Positions 8,951 to 16,978 of a stretch of 32,510 bases of DNA are shown here, piece by piece; positions within the stretch are counted from its first letter, which is position 1; each line of letters starts with the position of its first letter. A program made the translations under genes and the position numbers. Origin of the DNA: an uncultured Bacteroidota bacterium (GTDB lineage Bacteria > Bacteroidota > Bacteroidia > Bacteroidales > WCHB1-69); the NCBI GenBank assembly GCA_902774205.1, contig CACYHL010000007.1, positions 1 through 32,510 of the forward strand, written 5' to 3'. The notes under the pieces were generated by a model. The model worked only from the letters and a program-made list of their open reading frames with translations, had not been told where the DNA came from and did not search any database.

Positions 8951-9160
8951 ATGAAAAAACATCAGGACATAAAGGAACTTTCAACAAAAGATCTCGTTGA
9001 AAGATTAGCGGAAGCGAAAGACCATCTGGTCAAAATGAAATTGAATCATGCCGTTTCTTCTATCGAAAACCCATACCAGATCAAGGAACAGAGAAGAACA
9101 ATAGCAAGAATGCTGACGGAGCTCCGTAAACGTGAATTAAACGAACAAAATAATAAATAA
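8951..9160 (+). CDS. rpmC: 50S ribosomal protein L29
   Basis: A small helical-hairpin protein near the exit tunnel, a docking site for trigger factor and SRP together with L23. 69 residues. The order (KELSTKDLVERLAEAKDHL, then EQRRTIARMLTELRKREL) shows the two helices of the family. It sits in its canonical place between rplP and rpsQ. Confidence 0.96.
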   Translation: MKKHQDIKELSTKDLVERLAEAKDHLVKMKLNHAVSSIENPYQIKEQRRTIARMLTELRKRELNEQNNK

Positions 9161-9166
9161 CGAGCA

Positions 9167-9424
9167 ATGGAAGAAAGAAATAAAAGAAAAGTAAGAGAGG
9201 GCATTGTCGTCAGCAACAAGATGGACAAGTCTATCGTCGTTAGCGTTGAACGCCGCCTCAAACACCCCAAGTACGGTAAGTTCCTCAAACGCACATCTAA
9301 ACTGATGGCTCACGATGAGGAGAACACCTGCGGTATCGGCGACAAGGTGAGAGTCATGGAGACCCGCCCGCTTAGCAAGAGCAAACGCTGGAGATTAGTA
9401 GAAATCATAGAAAAAGCTAAATAA
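9167..9424 (+). CDS. rpsQ: 30S ribosomal protein S17
   Basis: OB-fold primary 16S rRNA-binding protein needed for small-subunit assembly. 85 residues. The start [19 protein letters not shown] and the [20 protein letters not shown] segment are the family signature, followed by [18 protein letters not shown]. Six bases after rpmC and two bases before rplN, so the operon is tightly packed. Confidence 0.98.
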   Translation: MEERNKRKVREGIVVSNKMDKSIVVSVERRLKHPKYGKFLKRTSKLMAHDEENTCGIGDKVRVMETRPLSKSKRWRLVEIIEKAK

Positions 9425-9426
9425 TT

Positions 9427-9795
9427 ATGGTACAACAAGAAACAAGATTATCAGTTGCCGATAACAGCGGAGCTAAGGAAGTTCTCTGTATCCGTGTACT
9501 CGGAGGCACAAAAAAACGCTACGCTTCCGTTGGCGATAAGATTATTGTCGCAATAAAGAGCGCAATACCTTCAGGAAACGTCAAGAAGGGGACCGTCTCA
9601 AAGGCAGTCATCGTCCGTACCAAGAACCGCGTCAGAAGAGCTGACGGCTCATACATCGGTTTCGATGACAACGCTGTAGTTCTCCTTACCCCGACAGACG
9701 AGCTCCGCGGCACCCGTATCTTCGGCCCCGTGGCACGCGAACTTCGCGAGAAACAATTCATGAAGATCGTCTCTCTCGCTCCGGAGGTGCTTTAA
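9427..9795 (+). CDS. rplN: 50S ribosomal protein L14
   Basis: L14 contributes to the intersubunit bridge with 16S rRNA and, in other bacteria, is the binding site for the silencing factor RsfS. The 122 residues match the family length exactly. Diagnostic segments are [19 protein letters not shown] at the start and [20 protein letters not shown] near the end. It begins two bases after the rpsQ stop. Confidence 0.98.
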   Translation: MVQQETRLSVADNSGAKEVLCIRVLGGTKKRYASVGDKIIVAIKSAIPSGNVKKGTVSKAVIVRTKNRVRRADGSYIGFDDNAVVLLTPTDELRGTRIFGPVARELREKQFMKIVSLAPEVL

Positions 9796-9850
9796 ACAGA
9801 AATTATTAACATCAATTGACAACGACCAATTGAATAAAACAAATCAAACC

Positions 9851-10165
9851 ATGAAAATCCATATCAAGAAAGGCGACATCGTCAAAGTCATTGCCGGCGA
9901 CTCCAAAGGGATGCAGGGCAAGGTGCTGAAAGTCGATGTCAAGAACTACAGAGCTTTCGTGGAAGGCGCGAACATGGTCTCGAAACATACGAAACCGAGT
10001 TCGAAAAATCCACAGGGTGGCATTATCAAACAAGAGGCCCCTATACATATTTCCAACCTCATGCTCATCGATGCGCAGGGCAACGCGACCCGCGTCGGCA
10101 GACGGCTGGGAGAGAATGGTAAATTAGTCCGTTATTCTAAAAAATCAGGGGAGGAGATTAAATAA
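9851..10165 (+). CDS. rplX: 50S ribosomal protein L24
   Basis: An assembly-initiating 23S rRNA-binding protein with a KOW/SH3-like fold. The frame can be read from a TTG at 9830, but the ATG at 9851 ([20 protein letters not shown]) fits the family start and gives 104 residues. The KOW motif is [20 protein letters not shown]. The stop overlaps the rplE start codon by one base (TAATG), implying translational coupling. Confidence 0.96.
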   Translation: MKIHIKKGDIVKVIAGDSKGMQGKVLKVDVKNYRAFVEGANMVSKHTKPSSKNPQGGIIKQEAPIHISNLMLIDAQGNATRVGRRLGENGKLVRYSKKSGEEIK

Positions 10166-10719
10166 TGTACACACCGAGATATAAAGAAAAATACGAAAAA
10201 GAAGTTATCCCCGCACTGAAAGAACAATTCGGATTCAAATCCGTTATGCGGGTTCCCAAACTCAAGAAAATATGTCTGAACCAGGGTTTGGGTAAATTCG
10301 GAATCGCTGACAAGAAACTCATCGAGGTCGGCGTTCAGGAAATGACAACCATAGCAGGACAAAAAGCTGTGGCTACAAAGTCAAAGAAGGATATTTCCAA
10401 CTTCAAACTGAGAAGAGGTATGCCAATCGGCGTGCGTGTCACTCTCCGCGGCGAACGCATGTACGAGTTTCTGGATCGTCTGATTTCGGTTTCAATACCG
10501 CGTATCAGAGACTTCAGGGGCATTAGCGACAAGGGTTTCGATGGAAGAGGAAACTACACTCTCGGTATTCCCGAGCAGATTATCTTCCCCGAAATTGACA
10601 TCGACAAAGTGGCGAAAATCAACGGTATGGACATCACATTTGTCACCTCGGCGCACAATGACAAAGAGTGCCTCGCATTGTTAAAAGAATTCGGCTTACC
10701 TTTCAAAAATCAGAAATAA
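10165..10719 (+). CDS. rplE: 50S ribosomal protein L5
   Basis: L5 binds 5S rRNA, forms the central protuberance and contacts the P-site tRNA. 184 residues, standard for the phylum, with the conserved [37 protein letters not shown] and [20 protein letters not shown] segments. The start codon overlaps the rplX stop by one base. Confidence 0.98.
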   Translation: MYTPRYKEKYEKEVIPALKEQFGFKSVMRVPKLKKICLNQGLGKFGIADKKLIEVGVQEMTTIAGQKAVATKSKKDISNFKLRRGMPIGVRVTLRGERMYEFLDRLISVSIPRIRDFRGISDKGFDGRGNYTLGIPEQIIFPEIDIDKVAKINGMDITFVTSAHNDKECLALLKEFGLPFKNQK

Positions 10720-10722
10720 TAT

Positions 10723-11022
10723 ATGGCAAAAGAATCATTAAAAGCAAAAGAGATAAAAAGAGCAAGATTAGTTGCTAAATACGCCAAGAAACGCGCGGAA
10801 CTGAAGAAGATCATCAACGGCGAGGATTACGAGGCAAAGGCAGCCGCGATAGTCGCCCTCCAAAAACTCCCCCCGAACTCAAACCCTATCAGAATGCACA
10901 ACCGCTGCAAACTGACCGGCCGTCCGAAAGGATATATGCGCCAATTCGGTATTTCTCGTATCAACTTCAGAGAAATGGCATTGGCCGGACTTCTGCCTGG
11001 TGTTAAAAAAGCAAGTTGGTAA
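10723..11022 (+). CDS. rpsN: 30S ribosomal protein S14, zinc-free long form
   Basis: A head-domain protein of the small subunit. At 99 residues it is the long form. The C-terminal half ([20 protein letters not shown]) keeps a single Cys where zinc-binding forms have paired CxxC motifs, so it should not bind zinc. The final KASW is the usual ending. Three bases after rplE. Confidence 0.97.
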   Translation: MAKESLKAKEIKRARLVAKYAKKRAELKKIINGEDYEAKAAAIVALQKLPPNSNPIRMHNRCKLTGRPKGYMRQFGISRINFREMALAGLLPGVKKASW

Positions 11023-11043
11023 TATTTAAAAATGTAGAGAATT

Positions 11044-11442
11044 ATGAATACCGATCCAATATCAGATTATTTGACCCGTATGAGAAACGCCATCATGGCG
11101 AATCATAAAGTAGTTGAAATCCCTTCTTCTAAAGTGAAAAAGGAAATTACAAAGATACTTTTCGACAAAGGGTACATATTGAATTACAAATTCGAGGATG
11201 ACGTTCATCCGGCTAACATCAAGATAGCTTTGAAATATCATCCGGTAACCAAACAGTCGGCCATTACCAACCTGCAGCGCGTCAGCCGCCCGGGTCTCCG
11301 TAAATATGTCGGCTGCGATGAAATGCCAACCGTCCTGAACGGTCTCGGAATCGCCATCGTCTCCACATCACACGGAATGATGACAGACAAAGAGGCTAAA
11401 AACCAGCACGTCGGCGGCGAAGTTTTGTGTTATATTAGCTAA
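11044..11442 (+). CDS. rpsH: 30S ribosomal protein S8
   Basis: A primary 16S rRNA-binding protein of the central domain; in other bacteria it represses the spc operon by binding mRNA near rplE. The 132 residues begin TDPISDYLTRMRNAIMANHK and end GIAIVSTSHGMMTDKEAKNQ plus VGGEVLCYIS, both diagnostic. Whether the local mRNA holds an S8-like target was not resolved by eye. Confidence 0.98.
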   Translation: MNTDPISDYLTRMRNAIMANHKVVEIPSSKVKKEITKILFDKGYILNYKFEDDVHPANIKIALKYHPVTKQSAITNLQRVSRPGLRKYVGCDEMPTVLNGLGIAIVSTSHGMMTDKEAKNQHVGGEVLCYIS

Positions 11443-11443
11443 T

Positions 11444-11450
11444 AGGAGGA
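11444..11450 (+). promoter_or_regulatory. Shine-Dalgarno site before rplF
   Basis: AGGAGGA, eight bases before the rplF ATG at 11458. Good Shine-Dalgarno sequences are rare in this window and in Bacteroidota generally, so its presence inside a ribosomal operon is notable. Confidence 0.6.
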
Positions 11451-11457
11451 TCAAGAT

Positions 11458-12018
11458 ATGTCAAGAATAGGAAAATTGCCAATCGCCATTCCCGCTGGCG
11501 TTGAAATAAAAAGAGATGAAAAAACAAACATCGTCACTGTCAAGGGACCTAAGGGTGAGTTGAAACAGTACGTTGACGAGGCTATCTCCTTCTCATTGGA
11601 GGACGGCCACCTCACACTTACCCGCGCTACCGACCAGAAACGCCACAGAGCTATGCACGGCCTCTACCGCGCACTCCTCGCAAACATGGTCAAAGGCGTG
11701 TCTGAAGGTTTTGAAATCAGACAGGAAGTGGTCGGCGTCGGTTTTAAAGCCGAAGCCAAATCACCTCAAATGCTCGAACTCGGACTCGGTTACTCTCACA
11801 ACCTCATTTTCGAGTTCCCATCTGAAATCAAAGTTGAGACAGTGAACGAAAAAGGTAAAAACCCTGTCATCATTCTGAGAGGCATCGACAAGCAGCTGCT
11901 TGGTCAGGTCGCCAATAAAATCCGCTCATACAGGAAACCCGAACCTTACAAAGGCAAAGGTATCAGATTCGTGGGCGAAATCGTTAGAAAGAAAGCAGGT
12001 AAATCTGCCGAAAAATAA
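11458..12018 (+). CDS. rplF: 50S ribosomal protein L6
   Basis: L6 lies near the elongation-factor binding site at the base of the L7/L12 stalk. 186 residues contain two related domains. The start MSRIGKLPIAIPAGVEIK and the second-domain segment EPYKGKGIRFVGEIVRKKAG are the family signatures. The preceding AGGAGGA fixes the start. Directly after rpsH in the canonical order. Confidence 0.98.
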   Translation: MSRIGKLPIAIPAGVEIKRDEKTNIVTVKGPKGELKQYVDEAISFSLEDGHLTLTRATDQKRHRAMHGLYRALLANMVKGVSEGFEIRQEVVGVGFKAEAKSPQMLELGLGYSHNLIFEFPSEIKVETVNEKGKNPVIILRGIDKQLLGQVANKIRSYRKPEPYKGKGIRFVGEIVRKKAGKSAEK

Positions 12019-12022
12019 TAAA

Positions 12023-12030
12023 AAGGAGAT
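12023..12030 (+). promoter_or_regulatory. Shine-Dalgarno-like site before rplR
   Basis: AAGGAGAT, six bases before the rplR ATG at 12037. It is the second of only two clear Shine-Dalgarno matches in the operon. Confidence 0.5.
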
Positions 12031-12036
12031 AGAATT

Positions 12037-12396
12037 ATGGCTTACAATAAGAAAGAATACAGAAGAAACAGGATTAAACAGAGAATACGTAAGATCGTTT
12101 ACGGAACTGCCACTCGTCCGCGTATGTCAGTCTTCAGAAGCAACCGCGACATCTATGTGCAGCTTATCGACGATACCGTTGGCAACACTCTCGTGTCAGC
12201 ATCATCAGCGGTTCCCGAAATCCGTGGCCAGAAGATCACTAAGATCGCCAAGTCTGCCCTCGTGGGTAAGGCTATCGCTGAAAAAGCGAAAGAGGCCGGC
12301 ATCACAAGCGTGGTTTTCGACAGAAACGGATACCTGTATCACGGCAGAGTTAAATCTTTGGCAGACGCAGCCAGAGAAGGTGGTTTAATTTTCTAA
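12037..12396 (+). CDS. rplR: 50S ribosomal protein L18
   Basis: L18 binds 5S rRNA and tethers it to 23S rRNA in the central protuberance. The 119 residues include [20 protein letters not shown], with the later [20 protein letters not shown] plus EGGLIF ending typical of the family. 18 bases separate it from both rplF and rpsE. Confidence 0.98.
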   Translation: MAYNKKEYRRNRIKQRIRKIVYGTATRPRMSVFRSNRDIYVQLIDDTVGNTLVSASSAVPEIRGQKITKIAKSALVGKAIAEKAKEAGITSVVFDRNGYLYHGRVKSLADAAREGGLIF

Positions 12397-12414
12397 AAGA
12401 AAGAAAAGCAGAAT

Positions 12415-12936
12415 ATGGCAAATATTATCAAAGTACAAAGAGTAAAATCAACCGATAGCGAATTGAAAGACCGCTTGGTTGCAGTTAACAGAGTTACCAA
12501 GGTGACGAAGGGTGGCCGTACTTTCAGCTTCTCGGCCATCGTGGTCGTGGGTGACGAAAAAGGTATCGTGGGCTACGGTCTGGGTAAAGCAAAGGAAGTC
12601 TCCGCAGCCATCCAGAAAGGCATTGACGACGCGAAGAAGAACCTTATCCGTGTCCCCGTCATCAAGGGCACCATTCCTCACGCACAGGAAGGCAAATACA
12701 GCGGCGCGCTCGTTTTCATGAAACCGGCTGCTCCCGGTACCGGTGTTATCGCCGGCGGCGCAATGCGTGCAGTCCTCGAAAGTATCGGCGTGAAGAACGT
12801 CCTCGCAAAATCGAAGGGCTCAACTAACCCGCACAGCGTGGTGAAGGCTACCATCAACGCACTCGCGCAGATGAGAGACCCATACGCAATCGCTCAGGTG
12901 CGTGGCGTTGGACTCGACAAGGTCTTTAACGGCTAA
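12415..12936 (+). CDS. rpsE: 30S ribosomal protein S5
   Basis: S5 lies at the mRNA entry site and affects decoding fidelity and helicase action. 173 residues. The N-terminal dsRNA-binding-like domain runs from [20 protein letters not shown] through [20 protein letters not shown], and the second domain contains [20 protein letters not shown]. It is the last ribosomal gene here. The usual followers rpmD, rplO and secY are absent and panB begins 30 bases later. Confidence 0.98.
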   Translation: MANIIKVQRVKSTDSELKDRLVAVNRVTKVTKGGRTFSFSAIVVVGDEKGIVGYGLGKAKEVSAAIQKGIDDAKKNLIRVPVIKGTIPHAQEGKYSGALVFMKPAAPGTGVIAGGAMRAVLESIGVKNVLAKSKGSTNPHSVVKATINALAQMRDPYAIAQVRGVGLDKVFNG

Positions 12937-12966
12937 CGATTTCTCCGGCTGATTAAGATTAGTGAG

Positions 12967-13788
12967 ATGGCTGATTATTTATCACAAAACGTAAATAAGG
13001 TTACCACTCATTTCTTACAGCGGATGCGACAGCAGGGTGAGCCGATAGCAATGCTCACCGCGTATGACTACTCAATCGCGAGTTTACTCGATATGGCCAA
13101 GATAGATGTTGTCTTGGTCGGAGACTCGGCGGCAAACGTAATGGCAGGGTACAAAACTACCCTGCCTATTACTTTAGATGAGATGATATACCACGCATCG
13201 TCTGTTGTAAGAGCTGTGGAACGCGCCCTCGTGGTCGTTGACCTCCCTTTCGGCACTTATCAGGGTAATTCTAAAGAGGCCCTTCATTCTGCCATACGAA
13301 TCATGAAAGAGTCTGGTGCTGATGCGGTTAAGGTGGAAGGTGGCGTTGAGATTTCTGAGTCCGTTGACCGTATCCTCAGCGCGGGCATTCCCGTTATGGG
13401 GCACCTCGGACTTATGCCGCAGTCTATCAACAAGTTCGGTACTTATTCGGTGCGCGCCACCGACCCCAAGGAGGCGGACAAATTGGTGCAGGACGCCCTC
13501 CTGTTGGAAAGGCACGGCTGTTTTGCCATAGTGCTTGAGAAAATTCCTGCGGACGTTGCCAAGTTGGTCACAGAGTCGGTCTCAATCCCGACCATTGGTA
13601 TCGGAGCCGGACCGCATGTCAGCGGGCAAGTGCTTGTCTTCCACGACATGATAGGAATAACACAGCAGTTTTCACCGCGTTTTCTCCGCCGCTACCATCA
13701 TCTCGGCGAAGAGATTGTCAATGCGGTATCCAATTACATTCGTGACGTCAAATCGAAAGATTTTCCGAATGAGAAGGAACAATATTAG
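12967..13788 (+). CDS. panB: 3-methyl-2-oxobutanoate hydroxymethyltransferase
   Basis: PanB transfers a hydroxymethyl group from 5,10-methylene-THF to ketoisovalerate, the first step toward pantothenate and CoA. 273 residues. The TIM-barrel motifs are intact: [16 protein letters not shown], the Mg-site [34 protein letters not shown], the catalytic-Glu [10 protein letters not shown] and [10 protein letters not shown]. It begins 30 bases after rpsE with no terminator or clear promoter between, and a strong hairpin follows, so it appears to be the last gene of the ribosomal transcript. This is an odd place for a vitamin biosynthesis gene. Confidence 0.97.
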   Translation: MADYLSQNVNKVTTHFLQRMRQQGEPIAMLTAYDYSIASLLDMAKIDVVLVGDSAANVMAGYKTTLPITLDEMIYHASSVVRAVERALVVVDLPFGTYQGNSKEALHSAIRIMKESGADAVKVEGGVEISESVDRILSAGIPVMGHLGLMPQSINKFGTYSVRATDPKEADKLVQDALLLERHGCFAIVLEKIPADVAKLVTESVSIPTIGIGAGPHVSGQVLVFHDMIGITQQFSPRFLRRYHHLGEEIVNAVSNYIRDVKSKDFPNEKEQY

Positions 13789-13810
13789 AAGTTAAAAGTT
13801 AGGAATTAGA

Positions 13811-13841
13811 AATCCTTGTGCCGTGGCACAGGGATTTTTTA
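13811..13841 (+). terminator. Rho-independent terminator after panB
   Basis: AATCCTTGTGCC at 13811-13822 pairs with GGCACAGGGATT at 13825-13836, with one G-T pair and a two-base loop in the DNA (a four-base loop is more realistic), followed by a T-run. It closes the rplV-panB operon. Confidence 0.85.
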
Positions 13842-14024
13842 TTTTGAAATCCGTTATCATCTCTTTGAGTATTGTAACCACACCACATGATTTTGCTGAC
13901 TACTTCAAATTTTATCAGAATTATCCCTTTTTTCTTGTTGTCAATTTCTATACACATAATGTCGAAAATAGTGCAACAAGTTGTAGCATTGGTTTACAAT
14001 ACGGAATAATTACGTTTTTTTTCG

Positions 14025-14032
14025 TATGTTTG
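14025..14032 (+). promoter_or_regulatory. -7 promoter element for pckA
   Basis: TATGTTTG matches TAnnTTTG and lies 40 bases before the pckA ATG. The rest of the 13842-14024 gap is AT-rich with no convincing gene. A CAACAAGTTG inverted repeat near 13973 could be an operator but is weak. Confidence 0.6.
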
Positions 14033-14071
14033 CACTTTATTTTTGAAATTCATTAAAATCAAAATAAAATT

Positions 14072-15694
14072 ATGGAAACCATCAAACAGCAATTAGAGAA
14101 ATTGGGGGTGATGAACCCTGAGAACATTTACTACAACCTTTCGTATGACGACCTGTACAAGCACGAAATCGACCCGAAACTTGAAGGGTACGACAAGGCC
14201 TACATGACAAAAAGCGGTGCACTTTCAGTTGATACCGGGATTTTCACAGGCCGCTCTCCGAAAGACAAATATATTGTTTATGATGATGAGACAAAAAATA
14301 ACGTCTGGTGGGCAGAAAAAGGCAAGAAAGGTTCTGATAACAAGCCAATTACGCCTGAGATCTGGAACCATTTGAAGAAAATCAGCCAGAACCGTCTGAG
14401 CGGGAAGAATGTCTATGTGATGGATGGCTATTGTGGCGCGAACGAGAACTCTCGCCTCAAAATCCGCTTCGTGACAGAAGTGGCGTGGCAGGCGCATTTC
14501 GTGAAAAACATGTTCATCCGCCCGACTGAGGAGGAACTGAAAGGTTTCGAACCCGATTTTGTCGTGCTCAACAGCTGCAAGGCCGTTAACCCGAACTGGA
14601 AAGAGCAGGGCTTGAACAGCGAGGTCTATATCGCCTTCAATCTCACTGAAAGAATGGCACTTATAGGTGGCTCGTGGTACGGCGGCGAGATGAAAAAAGG
14701 TATCTTCTCCGTTATGAACTATTTCCTGCCTCTGAAGGGCATGGCTGCTATGCACTGCTCAGCAAACCAAGGCAAGAAGGGCGACACCGCTATTTTCTTC
14801 GGTCTGTCGGGCACTGGAAAAACCACGCTCTCAACCGACCCGAACCGCGCACTTATCGGCGATGACGAGCACGGCTGGGACGACAACGGGATTTTCAACT
14901 TCGAGGGCGGCTGCTATGCCAAGTGCATCGACCTCAGCGAAGAGAAAGAACCCGACATCTATCACGCAATCAAACGCGACGCGCTTCTCGAAAATCTTGT
15001 GGTGGACGCGGAAGGCAACATCGATTTCAAGTCGGCGGCAAAGACAGAGAACACTCGTGTCTCCTACCCGATTTACCATATCAACAACATCGTGAAGCCG
15101 GTATCACGAGGCACGCACCCCACCAAGGTCATTTTCCTTTCAGCCGATGCTTTCGGAGTGCTGCCGCCAGTCTCCGTTCTTACAAAAGAGCAGACAATGT
15201 ACTATTTCTTAAGCGGTTACACAGCGAAATTGGCAGGCACCGAGCGCGGCATTGTCACCCCGCAGCCAACCTTCTCATCGTGCTTCGGCGCAGCATTCCT
15301 GACACTTCACCCTACTGTCTATGCCAACGTACTCGCAAAGAAACTCGAAGAGCACAACGCAACCGCATACCTCGTCAACACTGGCTGGATAGGCGGCGGC
15401 TACAATGTTGGAAAGCGCATTTCACTGAAAGACACACGCACAATCATCTCCGCGATTCTGAATAACGAACTCGTAGGTTGTGAGACAGAAATGGTGAAAC
15501 CGTTCAACCTTTTCATTCCAAAACATATCAATGATATAGATCCTAAGATTCTTAACCCCGAGAACAGCTGGGCTGACAAGCAGGCATACTCCGAAAATGC
15601 GCGCCAGCTAGCTGAGGCATTTATCAAGAACTTCGAGAACTTTACAGAAAACGCTGACGGTAAAGCACTTGTAGCATTCGGGCCTACACTTTAA
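14072..15694 (+). CDS. pckA: Phosphoenolpyruvate carboxykinase (ATP)
   Basis: Interconverts oxaloacetate plus ATP with PEP, CO2 and ADP. In Bacteroidales it usually runs toward oxaloacetate in succinate fermentation, and also serves gluconeogenesis. The 540 residues are the family norm. The substrate-site GRSPKDKY lies near residue 60, the P-loop GLSGTGKTT at 244-252, and the Mg-binding DDEHGWDD at 264-271. P-loop and length identify the ATP rather than the GTP class. It has its own promoter and a terminator just downstream, so it is monocistronic. Confidence 0.97.
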   Translation: METIKQQLEKLGVMNPENIYYNLSYDDLYKHEIDPKLEGYDKAYMTKSGALSVDTGIFTGRSPKDKYIVYDDETKNNVWWAEKGKKGSDNKPITPEIWNHLKKISQNRLSGKNVYVMDGYCGANENSRLKIRFVTEVAWQAHFVKNMFIRPTEEELKGFEPDFVVLNSCKAVNPNWKEQGLNSEVYIAFNLTERMALIGGSWYGGEMKKGIFSVMNYFLPLKGMAAMHCSANQGKKGDTAIFFGLSGTGKTTLSTDPNRALIGDDEHGWDDNGIFNFEGGCYAKCIDLSEEKEPDIYHAIKRDALLENLVVDAEGNIDFKSAAKTENTRVSYPIYHINNIVKPVSRGTHPTKVIFLSADAFGVLPPVSVLTKEQTMYYFLSGYTAKLAGTERGIVTPQPTFSSCFGAAFLTLHPTVYANVLAKKLEEHNATAYLVNTGWIGGGYNVGKRISLKDTRTIISAILNNELVGCETEMVKPFNLFIPKHINDIDPKILNPENSWADKQAYSENARQLAEAFIKNFENFTENADGKALVAFGPTL

Positions 15695-15728
15695 CACTTT
15701 CCAAAGCAACATTTTCAATCTGAATACA

Positions 15729-15769
15729 GCAGTTTTTTGGCTTTTTCACAGCTGAAAAACTGCTTTTTT
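15729..15769 (+). terminator. Rho-independent terminator after pckA
   Basis: GCAGTTTTT (15729-15737) pairs with AAAAACTGC (15755-15763), followed by six T. The hairpin is 35 bases downstream of the pckA stop. Confidence 0.8.
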
Positions 15770-15775
15770 ATCCTC

Positions 15776-15806
15776 TTGATTCTGCAAGGGGTTCGCATTA
15801 TTTTTG
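15776..15806 (+). promoter_or_regulatory. Promoter for the secreted EEP-family protein
   Basis: TTG at 15776-15778 and TATTTTTG at 15799-15806 are spaced 20 bases apart, a near-ideal Bacteroidota promoter. It leaves a leader of about 95 bases that contains the repeat element at 15820-15896. Confidence 0.65.
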
Positions 15807-15819
15807 TAGAACAAATTGA

Positions 15820-15896
15820 GGCTGTGCCAATGGAGCAATACGCAATGGCGCGGGAAAAATCATTGTAGGGCTGTGCCAATGGAGCAGCCCTACAAT
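15820..15896. repeat. Repeat pair with perfect 12-bp inverted repeat
   Basis: GGCTGTGCCAATGGAGCA occurs twice, at 15820-15837 and 15869/15870-15886. The second copy is enclosed by a perfect 12-base inverted repeat, ATTGTAGGGCTG (15862-15873) and CAGCCCTACAAT (15885-15896). It resembles an interspersed, MITE-like or REP-like element inserted in the leader of the following gene, and it could fold in RNA. Confidence 0.7.
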
Positions 15897-15907
15897 AAAA
15901 ATAAAAT

Positions 15908-16978
15908 ATGATGAAAACGATACTGTTTCTACTGCCAATGCTACTCATAACGTGGAATATTTTTTCACAGAATGACACATTTACAACAATTAAAATCTGT
16001 TTTTACAATGTTGAGAATCTTTTTGACCCTGAAGATGATTCTCTAAAAAATGATGATTCTTTTACCCCTGACGGCTTTAACCACTGGACTTATAAAAAGC
16101 TAAACCGCAAAATTAATAACATTGCGAAAGTGGTCTTGGCTATGGGAGGAGAGAAGCCGCCTGCCCTGCTCGCAATGGCTGAGGTGGAAAACCGCAGGGT
16201 GCTGCTGAAACTCTGCAACCATTCGCCGCTGCAAAAGTACAAATACAGCATCGTACACTACGAATCGCCCGACAAACGTGGAATAGATGTGGCTCTTATC
16301 TACCGTCCTGACATCATTACAATAACACACAGCGAAGCTATACCGATTGTCTTTCCATTTGAGCCGGCATCGCAAAATCGTGATATTCTGTTTGCTACAG
16401 CAAGGCTACCGAATGGTGACACATTGTATCTGTTTGTAAACCACTGGACATCGCGCTACGGAGGGTTTGCGCCAACAATTCCCAAAAGGAATTATTACGC
16501 CTCTGTTGTAAAAAAGAAATGTGACTCGCTGCTCACAGAAAATCCGAACGCCACCATTGTCATTGTCGGTGATTTCAACGATTACCCGACAGATGAAAGC
16601 ATGAGAGATATCTTGCAGGTGAAACCTCCCGATGAGGCAGGCGGCGGAGGACTGTACAACCTAATGCTGCCATTTCTGCGCGAGGAGAATATTGGAACGC
16701 ACAAACGCGAGGATTTTTGGGGCTGCCTCGACCAGATAATCGTATCTCATTCACTGTTGGATAATAATTCTACAGTGAAAGTGAAAGATAGAAAAGCGCA
16801 TATATTCCGCGAGAATTTCATGGTGGAGCCGGACGAGAAGTACGGAGGTTACAAGCTGCTCCGCACCTATTCAGGACCGCGCTACATCGGAGGTTACGCC
16901 GACCATTTGCCGGTTTACATAGAACTCGACATTGATTACAGGGAAAACATCTATTTCAATCTTCCCCGTAGCCCGTAA
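15908..16978 (+). CDS. Secreted endonuclease/exonuclease/phosphatase-family protein
   Basis: A DNase I-like fold hydrolase, substrate unknown (DNA, RNA or phosphoester). 356 residues. A signal peptide covers 1-21 (ends NIFSQ), so it is exported. The catalytic set of the EEP superfamily is complete: N34 in FYNVENLF, E92 in AEVENR, D127 in RGIDVALIYR, H179 in NHWTSR, D222 and N224 in GDFNDYP, and D332/H333 in YADHLPVY. The start may be the first or second Met. Its last 23 bases overlap the end of the convergent PorE-like gene. It has its own promoter and a repeat-bearing leader. Confidence 0.92.
   Translation: MMKTILFLLPMLLITWNIFSQNDTFTTIKICFYNVENLFDPEDDSLKNDDSFTPDGFNHWTYKKLNRKINNIAKVVLAMGGEKPPALLAMAEVENRRVLLKLCNHSPLQKYKYSIVHYESPDKRGIDVALIYRPDIITITHSEAIPIVFPFEPASQNRDILFATARLPNGDTLYLFVNHWTSRYGGFAPTIPKRNYYASVVKKKCDSLLTENPNATIVIVGDFNDYPTDESMRDILQVKPPDEAGGGGLYNLMLPFLREENIGTHKREDFWGCLDQIIVSHSLLDNNSTVKVKDRKAHIFRENFMVEPDEKYGGYKLLRTYSGPRYIGGYADHLPVYIELDIDYRENIYFNLPRSP

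Noticed and set aside
13965-13982. CAACAAGTTG inverted repeat upstream of pckA as an operator
   Set aside because: Only four paired bases per arm, short enough to occur by chance in AT-rich DNA.
13823-14056. 77-residue frame between panB and pckA
   Set aside because: It begins inside the panB terminator, overlaps the pckA promoter and has no recognisable composition or motif.
14923-15465. 180-residue alternative frame inside pckA
   Set aside because: Shadow frame with Arg/His/Ser-rich composition; pckA is intact with all motifs.
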